Assembly: GCA_949775045.1 (NCBI GenBank)
Contig: OX459096.1
Coordinates: 44,486,379 to 44,550,378 of the forward strand
Direction of reading: 5' to 3'
From: Metridium senile
Lineage: Eukaryota; Cnidaria; Anthozoa; Actiniaria; Metridiidae
Length of the DNA: 64,000 bases
Shown here one piece after another: positions 56,211 through 64,000 of this stretch. The notes beneath the pieces were generated by a model. It made no database searches. It worked only from the letters and a program-made list of their open reading frames with translations, and was not told where the DNA came from. Made by a program: the position numbers and the translations under genes. How positions within the stretch are numbered: the first letter of the stretch is position 1; every line of letters begins with the position of its first letter.

Positions 56211-58074
56211 CATAAGCACGACATACTGAATCATGATAAGTTCACAATTTATGTTGTTATATTTTATATTGTTCTTGTTTGAAATCTTTAAATTGAAATC
56301 TTGGAATGAATAAATATGAATAACTAAAGTAAATATGAATAGATATGGATTTAAATATGCATGAATAAATATTTGATTTTAATTTTAATCAATGTTCAAA
56401 TACATTACATATGAATGATAAATAAATATCAAAAACTATCAAATTCCACTTTGTGTGCATTCATTTATCTTTTTCTTCATTTTTTCTTTTTTTTTTCTTT
56501 TTCTTTCTTTCTTTCTTTTTTTCCTTTTTTAATTTTATAAATATTAACTTTTCTGGGGTGTTCCGGGATGTTCCGGGGTATTCCGGGGTGTTCCGGGGTA
56601 TTCCGGGGTGTTCCAGGTGTTCCGGGCACGTTCCGGGTTTTACAGACACCCGTGCACGTAAGTCTTACGTGAGTTTAACGCATTTACGTAACCGGGTTTA
56701 TAACGCAATCGTTTACGTAAGTAAGATAAACATCTGGGCTCGGCCACTCGCTGACAGATATCTTACATACACATTGCGTTAATAGTTACACTATGAAATG
56801 CTATAACTAATATATCACTATACTACGCGACTATTCGTTACTATTCGTCACTATTAGCGACTAGCTATTCGTCACTATTCGCGACTATTCGGTCATTATT
56901 CGGGTTTTATCCCAGCATAATGCCCAGCATGCCCAGCATGTATGATTCACCTACATGTAGTCTGGAATATGTCATATGTCAGTCTGAACAACGACTTTTC
57001 TAAATAAATCGTCTCTAAGAAATCGTAAAAATAAAACAATCGTATAAATATCATTACCCTCGACTTTTTACCCTCGACCCTCGACCCTCGATATTTTACC
57101 CTCGACATTCTACCCTCGACCCTCGACGTTTAGCTACACTCCGTTCTCATTGACAAGACTGCTTGCCCATATTGTCAGTTATCTATCACTGAATACGGTA
57201 ATACTGATTGAATGACGTTACAACGGGGGTGTCGGGAAAACAAGGATACGGACCGTCCGTCGTCGGACCGGTCCGTCGACGGACCATTTGGGAAAACACG
57301 GACCAAAAAAAAAAATATATATATATATATTAAAAAATAAAATATGAAAATAAAAAAAAAAATGTAAAAATAAAATTAATAAAAAATAAAAATAAAAAAA
57401 TTAATAAAAAAATAAAAATGAAGAAGTAGAAAAAACAAATATTTATAAAATGTTTCTTTACCCGAAAAAACTCAATAATTCAGAAGAATTAACCTATTAG
57501 TGAGTTGCAAATCCATTGGATCTCTGCGGCAGTTATTTGACTAACTTGACTAAAATCAATAAAAGTCTAAAAATAATAGTTGAAGCTTACTGAAAGCAAA
57601 CTTTATCCTTTTTGTTTCAGTTGAAACTTTGAAACGGGAAAATTGGTCTTAATCAGTAATGAACAAAAATTGGAATATATAGTATATATTGGCTGATTAG
57701 ATTTGTATTTAATTTCATGCGCATCAAACTTTGGCCTATTGTACGGTGTCCATTTCGAGGTGATAACAGTTATAAATCTAGAATTATTCTCTGATATGCT
57801 TTTATAATAGTTTAAATAACATAGTACAGCCCCTGAATCTGAGGCTGCGATTTTGATAGAGATTAATTCGTTAAATCGAAGTAATTTAGAGGCTCTTAGT
57901 TTTGATAAATGAAATTAATAAATTGATTTCAAGTAATAACGACATATCTGATTTGCAATTACTTTAAATTGATCAGTGGTGTCATAAAAGCTTTTATAAA
58001 CTGACCTTGTTGACCTCCCCCCGGAAATGAATTTGAATCTGAGGCAATGTGGATCTCAGGTACGATTGTCAGGC

Positions 58075-58376
58075 CCGGGGGGGGGGGGGGGGGGGTACTT
58101 GACCCAGTTTCTGACGGGGACGTTCCGCTGGTACCTCTAAACCCTGACCCTATTTAAGACAGCAGAATCCTAAAAATATGCACCCTATTTCAAGACAAAT
58201 TGGTAAAAAGTAGACCCTATCCAAGACTCAAGGGGGAAATTGTATACCCTAGGTAAGGCAATTTAAGACAAATTAGGCTAAATTGTATACCCTATTCAAG
58301 ACTCCAAGGCAAAAAACCATACCCTATTTGGCGGAACGTCCCCGTATATTAAATATAAGGGAGTACCCTCCCCGGG
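58075..58376. mobile_element. GC-capped MITE, second subfamily, 8-bp duplication
   Basis: CCGGGGG at the left and CTCCCCGGG at the right. TGTCAGGC flanks both sides (58067-58074, 58377-58384). GGGGACGTTCCGC is present near both ends in inverted form, with TATACCCTA repeats inside. Confidence 0.85.
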
Positions 58377-58440
58377 TGTCAGGCCAGCTTCACTTTGGGT
58401 TGAGTCCACTCAATATTCAATCGATCAATACTCTTATTAA

Positions 58441-59609
58441 ATAGCCTGCGTCACATCCGGACTTTTTTTCGGTTAAGTCCGTCTGTGAAACAACGCCACA
58501 AACCGTGTTCTGGACCCCCAGCTGACTAGCACGGATATAAGAAGCGATTTCTGATTGGCTCATTCCTTCTTCGATTCTAACATGCTCGCTGATTGGTTTG
58601 GATATCCTTCTACGCACATGTGACAAAATATAAACAAAACAAGCAGCCGTTTGTAGTATTTGAAATTGAAAACCTTTTGCTAAGCTACGAGTTAGTATCC
58701 TTTTGCCTGAATGAAAGGAGAATATCAAAGCCTTTTTGAGCAGAATGATGTTTTAATCGACCTTCCGACACGCTATATCGAAGATCTGTGATATTTTAAT
58801 GCTGATCAGATGTGAACAACATTATCCATTGGAAGAGAAACCACGATTATCGATCGAGTATTATGCTAAATATTTATTCTCATGGATGAGCGACAAAGTC
58901 AATAAACTAACTTAACTTGAAGGTATTGTTAGATTTATTTCATTGCTTGTGAGATAAGCCAAATAGTTTGTTCGTTTATAGACAAATTGTGTTTTATAAT
59001 TCTTCAAACAAGCTTGATATAAATATATTCTTTTGGGCATATAGTTTTATAATAAATAGTATTACGAGAAGACCAGTTGTCATTTTTGTAATTTTGTATA
59101 TTTCGGTCTCTATCCAAAGACCATCAACTGGTCTTAGTTTAATTTATTCATTTGCAGTTGATGGTCTTTGGATAGAGACCGAAATATACAAAATTACAAA
59201 AATGACAACTGGTCTTCTCGTAATACTATTTATTATAAGCTTGATATACTTCTAGAGATTTTCTCTCAATAGAAATAAAAGGCCAATCAAATATTGAATT
59301 TTCCTTTGCTTCTCGTGATAAATCTGTCTTTTCGAATCATCAACTTTGCAGTAAATTTCGTTCAAACAACTACACATGTCAAAGGTCAAAACCATGTGTA
59401 GCATTAAAACTTTGGACTTGGCGCGATGAAAGGTAGTTATGACAAGCTTTTGACCAATCAGCGAGCATGTTAGAATCGAAGAAGGCATGAGCCAATCAGA
59501 AATCGCTTCTTATATCCGTGCTAGTCAGCTGGGGGTCCAGAACATGGTTTGTGGCGTTGTTTCACAGACGGACTTAACCGAGAAAAAGTCCGGATGTGAC
59601 GCAGGCTAT
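58441..59609. mobile_element. Palindromic element with ~150-bp arms
   Basis: ATAGCCTGCGTCACATCCGG at the left against CCGGATGTGACGCAGGCTAT at the right; the arms continue through GCACGGATATAAGAAGCG and CTAACATGCTCGCTGATTGG. The inner spacer holds an 82-bp perfect hairpin. ORFs on either arm mirror each other and are not called. Confidence 0.8.
59049..59237. repeat. Perfect hairpin, ~82-bp arms, 24-nt loop
   Basis: ATAATAAATAGTATTACGAG at the left to CAACTG at 59130 pairs without visible mismatch to 59155-59237. Confidence 0.9.
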
Positions 59610-59788
59610 TATTTAAAGGCTTATTAATGCATATTTGGTGACCACTCAAATTTATATATTGATCGATACTGAGAGAAGGACGTGCGTGTCTTATCAAGTG
59701 ATGACTGACATTATACAGATTCGACATCATGAGATCCGTACACTGTTTGCCGGCGGCTTTTGAACTAACTTGGATTGTTGCAGTTTGA

Positions 59789-60596
59789 CAACCTCGTTCC
59801 CAGGGCCCTCTCCCTTCGCTTTTGGGTGGGGCGGGAAATGGCCCTGGCATCGGCTGGTCGATTCTGTTTGCTCATTGGTCCATGCATTTCCATAATGTTT
59901 GTCGACTGTCATGGCAACTTTTGACGAGCAACAGATTCAAAATTGATCAAAACTGTACAATGACATTTTCAGAGAGCTATGGCTACAAAATAAGAGTGAA
60001 AACAACTTGAATCAATATTATTACGGTTCTTTGGTTTTGAAAGACAGTTGACCTTTTGTCCAGAAGTGTGAGTGATATGTTTTGACAAGTAGCTGGTAGA
60101 GATTTTCGTTATTGGCAGATGACAGTCTCTAATTTTCATATCTCTCATAATGATGAAAGTCTATATCTGTTTGTACGAAATTTCACGTAAAAGTAAAGAC
60201 TATTTTGCAGTCTACCTGACAATTTATTTATTGTGTGACACATAAACTACAATGAGAAGCCATAAGTGATAAGTGACATGGTTCAGATCGGAAAGATCGC
60301 TCTGTTGAAGCCGTTGTTGATATTTGATAAATGATTTGAAATCTACAACAGAAAGTAACTTTGAAGAAGTTTAAATCTAAAGAAGGCAACAATGTTTAAT
60401 ATCAATTAAATTTGACTTGCCTAAATAGTTATATAATCTCTGGCTCAGGCGTATCTTGCCAGTATATGAATCGTAATTTATGCTAATTTATTACACCCGG
60501 AATTTCAGGGTGTTTTGAGTCACGTGGGCAGCCGATGCCAGGGCCATTTCCCGCCCCATCCAAAAGCGAAGGGAGAGGGCCCTGGGAACGAGGTTG
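59789..60596. mobile_element. 808-bp Mutator-like MITE (CAACCTCG family)
   Basis: CAACCTCGTTCCCAGGGCCC ends, inverted, with arms of about 70 bp reaching GCCATTTCCCGCCCC. A perfect GCAGTTTGA duplication lies at 59780-59788 and 60597-60605. The related unoccupied site is seen at about 61455-61470 and 62295-62310. No transposase frame. Confidence 0.88.
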
Positions 60597-60978
60597 GCAG
60601 TTTGAGAGAAAAAAATATCAGAAAAAGTCTCTCAGTATAATTCAAGTATCCCGATTCCTCGAGTCGCAGCGAGAAACACAGTGGGACACTCACTAATAGG
60701 TTAATTCTTCTGAATTATTGAGTTTGTTCGTGTAAAGAAACATTTTATAAATATTTGTGTTTTTTTTTACCGTTTTATTTTCATTTTTCATATTTTATTT
60801 TTTTATATATTTTTTTAATTTTTTTTTTTTTTGGTCCGTGTTTTCCCAAATGGTCCGTCGACGGACCGGTCCGTCGGTCCGCGGTCCGCCGGTCCGTTGG
60901 TCCGCCGACGGACGGTCCGTATCCATGTTTTCCCGACACACAACCTATGCTTCTGATCGATAAGGTACAGTTACAGAA

Positions 60979-61848
60979 CGGGTGTCGGGAAAACACGGAT
61001 ACGGACCGTCCGTCGGCGGACCAACGGACCAACGGACCGGCGGACCGACGGACCGACGGACCGGTCCGTCGACGGACCATTTGGGCAACCTCGTTCCCAG
61101 GGCCCTCTCCCTTCGCTTTTGGGTGGGGCAAAGCGAAGGGAGAGGGCCCTGGGAACGAGGTTGCCATTTGGGAAAACGCGGACCAAAAAAATAAAAAAAT
61201 AAAAAAATAAATAAAAAAAAATAAAGATACAAAAAAATAAAGATACAAAAAAAAAAAATGAAAAAAAAAAAAAATGAAAAAGTAGATAAAAAAAACTTCC
61301 AAATATTTATAAAATGTTTCTTTACCCGAAAAAAATCAATAATTCAGAAGAATTAACCTATTAGTGAGTGTCCCACTGTGTTTCTCGATGCAACTCGAGG
61401 AATCGGGATACTTGAATTATACTGAGAGACTTTTTCTGAGATTTTTTTCTCTTAATTAAACTGCAACAATCGAAACGACAAGCTAGTTCACAAGCTGCCT
61501 GCATGCAAACAGAGTACGATTCATCTTGTGATGTCGAATGTGTATAATGTCAGTCATCACTTGATAAGACACGCACGTCCCTCTCTCAGTACATAAATCT
61601 AGAATTATTCTCTGATTATTATAAAAGTTATTATAACATAGTACAGCCCGTGAATCTGACGCTGCGATTTGGATAGAGATAAATGCGTTAAACTGAAGTA
61701 AAGGCTGTTAGTTTTGATTATCATCCCTAAATGGATTTAATAAATTGAACTCAAGTATTAATAACGACATTTATCAGTGGTGTCATCAAAAGCTTTTATA
61801 AACTGACCTTGTTGACCTCCCACCATGAAATGACTGTGAATCTGAGGG
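60979..61848. mobile_element. GTGTCGGG family, second copy (right end lost)
   Basis: Starts GGTGTCGGGAAAACACGG, then tandem CGGACCAA/CGGACCGA units and a GGACC palindrome. The interior matches the 57224 copy (for example TCTAGAATTATTCTCTGAT). Its right end is replaced by the third copy. Confidence 0.7.
61086..61163. mobile_element. 78-bp hairpin Mutator-like MITE
   Basis: Perfect 34-bp arms (CAACCTCGTTCCCAGGGCCC...) around TGGGTGGGGC. A perfect CCATTTGGG duplication lies at 61077-61085 and 61164-61172, inside the GGACC-rich end of the surrounding element, which exists uninterrupted at 57284 and 61909. Confidence 0.93.
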
Positions 61849-62012
61849 TGTCGGGAAAACACGGATACGGACCGTCCGTCTGCGGACCAACGGACCAACG
61901 GACCGACGGACCATTTGGGAAAACGCGGACCAAAAAATAAATAAAACGCGGACCAAAAAAAAAATAAAACGCGGACCAAAAAATAAATAAAACGCGGACC
62001 AAAAAAAAAAAA

Positions 62013-62043
<31 letters not shown>

Positions 62044-62430
62044 GATAAAAAAAAAATAAAAAAAAAGATAGAAAAAAATAAATAAAAATGAAAACAAAAA
62101 TGAAAATGAAAAAGTAGATAAAACGGTAAAAAAACTTGCAAATACTTATAAAATGTTTCTTTACCCGAAAAAAAACCTCAACAATTCAGAAGATTTAACC
62201 TATTAGTGAGTGTCCTATTAGTGTGTTTCTCGATGCGACTCGAGGAATCGGGATACTCGAATTATACTGAGAAACTTTTTCTGAGATTTTGTTTTCTTAA
62301 ACTGCAACAATCGAAACGACAAGAACAGAGTATGAATCAACTCGTGATGTCGAATGTGTATAATGTCAGTCATCACTTGATAAGACACGCACGTCATTCT
62401 CTCAGTACCGATCAATACAATTTCTAACAC
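61849..62430. mobile_element. GTGTCGGG family, third copy
   Basis: GGTGTCGGGAAAACACGG start, then repeated AAAACGCGGACC/A-tract units (61918-62010) and the same interior (AACCTATTAGTGAG, GATAAGACACGCACGTC). It ends near the start of the SWIM gene without a matching right end. Confidence 0.7.
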
Positions 62431-62515
62431 ACCAAATACGTAATAATAAGTCTTAAAATAAGAATGTTGATCGATTGAATATTGATTACTCAACGAATTT
62501 GATAACACATTCATA

Positions 62516-64000
62516 ATGCTGAGATCAATGGATTTTAACAAGCGAACATTATATTTCAAAGAGAGCGAACTGTCTGACTTTTGCGTTAAGATAAAAATGA
62601 TTATTAAACAGCAAAGAGAAGATGTGCGCAGCGCCCTCATAAACAGAGGGCCTTACAAGCTGCATCCCTCTTTGTCACACATCACCCTTACAAATGAAAA
62701 ATGGTTTTCCATGTCTGTGAAGCAAAGGGAACAGCATATTACGAAATTTGAAAAAGGAAATGTGGATTCCAATATGCCAGGTGATGACGAGAGCCCACAT
62801 TCAACAAACAAACTCTCGGTAAATGTAGAAAAACTAGAGCTCTCTATCCCTAAACAAATCATCGAAAAGATTTTCAAGAAGGCCGAGAACCTTCTTTCCT
62901 CAGACGACAACATAGTGCAGTCTCCAGGGTCTGACGGCAAAGGTTTCCTAGTTAAAAGCGAAACTATGAAGAGACCGCACTATGTTCAAGTCGACACTAC
63001 AACTGGCAAAGTAACATGCGAAAACTGCTATGGTTGGGCAGCGTCAAAACTGTGTGCGCATGCTGTGGCAGTGGCAGAAAAGCTCCATAAGCTCAAGCCA
63101 TATATGGAGTGGATAAAAAGGAAAGCGGGGCCGATCAACTTAACTGAACTGGCGACGTGCGACACAACAAAAGGAGTTGGTAAGAAAGGCCAAAAACCTG
63201 CTACAGCACGAAGAAAAGGCGGACGATCAACAGCCAAAAACGGTCCGTTGCATATAGTTGATCGTCTTGCAAATAATTGCGACCAACAACAACCACAACA
63301 ACCTCAACATCAGCAGTATCAGCAACAAGCACAACAAGCACAACATCAGCAGTATCAGCAACAACAAGCACAACAACCACAACATCAGCAGTATCAGCAA
63401 CAACAAGCACAACAAGCACAACATCAGCAGTATCAGCAACAACAATCACAACCACAACAACCACAACATCAACAGCAACCACAACATCGGCAACAACCAC
63501 AACCACAACATCAGCAACAACCACAACATCGAAACGACAATACTGCTTGTAATGATAATCAAAATAAGGCACAAGTGCCTGTAGCAGTATCCCAATGCCA
63601 CAACTACAGTACCAATCTTCAGCAGCTTCAACAGCTACCTTCCCTAAGTGCACAACATGGAAACAATCAAATGCAACAACCATACCCTCCTAGTTATCCG
63701 GACCCTCTTTTTGGTCAGTACCTCCTCCATATGTTACAGTTTTGCCCACCACAAGTAAAAGTTTGCTTTGGGTGTAGTCAATCGTTGAAACCAGGAGGGA
63801 TGATAGGACAAGAGCCTTACGATCTGGTGATTGTGCCAAATGCCATGCGACGATACAAAGATCCAAATGGCGAAATTAGAGAACGGCCAGGAAATGTTTA
63901 TTTTCACATAAACCAAAGCTGTTTGAAAAAACACCAGGCCTATTTCTCCCCTTCAGTCGTATCAGTTTCACATGGTATTAGATCATTGCTCACTGCTCGC
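62516..64000 (+). CDS. SWIM zinc-finger, glutamine-rich protein (5' part, runs off window)
   Basis: One open frame of 495 codons from ATG 62516 (or 62528) to the window edge; a TGA lies in frame upstream near 62480. Residues about 1-160 are charged, with RGPYKLHPSLSHITLTNEKW. A SWIM finger at about 163-187 reads VTCENCYGWAASKLCAHAVA (C-x2-C ... C-x-H), a zinc-binding DNA/protein interaction motif. A basic linker (KKGQKPATARRKGGRS) precedes a Q/H/P-rich tract of about 85 residues (QQYQQQ repeats). A second cysteine module, VKVCFGCSQSL, leads into EPYDLVIVPNAMRRY and GNVYFHINQSC. No catalytic domain is visible yet. Likely a nuclear protein or domesticated element-derived protein of a lineage-expanded family. 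CAA/CAG repeats in other frames give false ORFs. Confidence 0.8.
   Translation, partial: MLRSMDFNKRTLYFKESELSDFCVKIKMIIKQQREDVRSALINRGPYKLHPSLSHITLTNEKWFSMSVKQREQHITKFEKGNVDSNMPGDDESPHSTNKLSVNVEKLELSIPKQIIEKIFKKAENLLSSDDNIVQSPGSDGKGFLVKSETMKRPHYVQVDTTTGKVTCENCYGWAASKLCAHAVAVAEKLHKLKPYMEWIKRKAGPINLTELATCDTTKGVGKKGQKPATARRKGGRSTAKNGPLHIVDRLANNCDQQQPQQPQHQQYQQQAQQAQHQQYQQQQAQQPQHQQYQQQQAQQAQHQQYQQQQSQPQQPQHQQQPQHRQQPQPQHQQQPQHRNDNTACNDNQNKAQVPVAVSQCHNYSTNLQQLQQLPSLSAQHGNNQMQQPYPPSYPDPLFGQYLLHMLQFCPPQVKVCFGCSQSLKPGGMIGQEPYDLVIVPNAMRRYKDPNGEIRERPGNVYFHINQSCLKKHQAYFSPSVVSVSHGIRSLLTAR

Larger units (their letters stand above)
54853..57141. mobile_element. Foldback element with GAGTGTAGCTAAACG ends
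   Basis: The terminal 15 bp are inverted at 57127-57141. They are followed by CGAGGGT arrays (54868-54911; inverted at 57055-57126), AAAATAAAACAATCGT, and TTTACAGACACCCG-type and GTTCCGGGGT repeats. The arms cover roughly 54853-55460 and 56395-57141. The spacer contains a MITE (55829-55974), a 40-bp MITE (56171-56210) and AT-rich DNA. It splits R1 copy 3. Confidence 0.78.
57224..60937. mobile_element. Large member of the GTGTCGGG family, nested insertions
   Basis: Ends GTGTCGGGAAAACAAGGAT and, inverted, ATCCATGTTTTCCCGACAC, then GGTCCGTCGACGGACC palindromes, A/T tracts and inverted AACCTATTAGTGAG blocks (57488, 60690). Inserted in R1 copy 3. It carries a GC-capped MITE, a palindromic element and an 808-bp Mutator-like MITE. 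No transposase. Confidence 0.75.

Noticed and set aside
58417..58728. 103-codon minus ORF
   Set aside because: Lies in one arm of the 58441-59609 palindrome; the other arm has the complementary sequence and no conserved frame.
60755..62141. Several F/K- and R/G/P-rich ORFs
   Set aside because: They read through A/T tracts and GGACCG repeat ends of nested MITEs.
63201..63683. Valine/leucine-rich minus ORF and serine/threonine-rich plus ORFs over the CAA/CAG tract
   Set aside because: Other frames of the glutamine-rich region of the SWIM gene, whose own frame is open throughout and carries recognisable motifs.

Overview
This is a eukaryotic, AT-rich, intron- and transposon-dense window. The repeat repertoire (a DIRS-type tyrosine-recombinase retroelement, CR1/L2-like LINE debris, very many hairpin and foldback DNA transposons) and orphan exon families (SWIM zinc-finger, SAP-like, 'VLAG'-type) suggest a marine invertebrate, most likely an anthozoan cnidarian (coral or sea anemone). 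That is inference from family knowledge, not a database match.

The main host-gene content is a tandem, head-to-tail, minus-strand array of three paralogous genes. I rebuilt their exons by hand from conserved splice sites and phases. Gene 1 has exon A at 8565-8803, B at 7354-7513 and C at 5145-5275; its last exon is off the left edge or lost behind a LINE. Gene 2 has A at 22205-22458, B at 21487-21646, C at 18883-19013 and D at 17519-17746, ending in a stop. Gene 3 has A at 47082-47344, B at 46087-46246, C at 43778-43908 and D at 36575-36799. Exons B, C and D together code for about 174 residues whose strand and spacing pattern looks like a beta-trefoil, closest by eye to the interleukin-1 family. 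Exon A codes for a small beta-grasp-like domain. Every exon enters its acceptor in the same phase in all copies and all frames are open. A further 5' exon must exist, but I could not find it.

Because the three copies share introns, they act as empty-site controls for each other, and many transposon insertions can be dated and bounded. These include a Harbinger-like MITE that landed on the exon A splice donor and rebuilt it, two unrelated TTAA-specific elements in the same intronic TTAA, a tRNA-headed element, a GC-capped hAT-like MITE, and a palindrome containing inverted host intron. A 20-bp minisatellite sits in the same intron (B to C) of all three genes. A 26-bp minisatellite lies upstream of exon A in genes 1 and 2.

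Other regions: 1-1316, LINE reverse-transcriptase pseudogene; 1317-2034, simple repeats; 9137-11655, foldback element with nested MITEs; 23789-26381, internally deleted DIRS element with RNase H and tyrosine recombinase; 27977-28852, inverted repeat carrying tRNA-like modules; 32079-32640, 81-bp tandem repeat; 32803-33099, SAP-like ORF; 37414-38517, broken protease-like ORF; 41090-42283, Pack-MULE-like element holding two inverted copies of an exon fragment; 47630-48277, gene relic; 48282-53057, 4.8-kb terminal-inverted-repeat element with hairpins whose stems co-vary, plus a small minus-strand exon; 54593-62430, a tower of nested foldback and hairpin MITEs; 62516-64000, the 5' part of a SWIM zinc-finger, glutamine-rich protein that runs off the window. 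No rRNA, CRISPR array or prokaryotic gene was seen.
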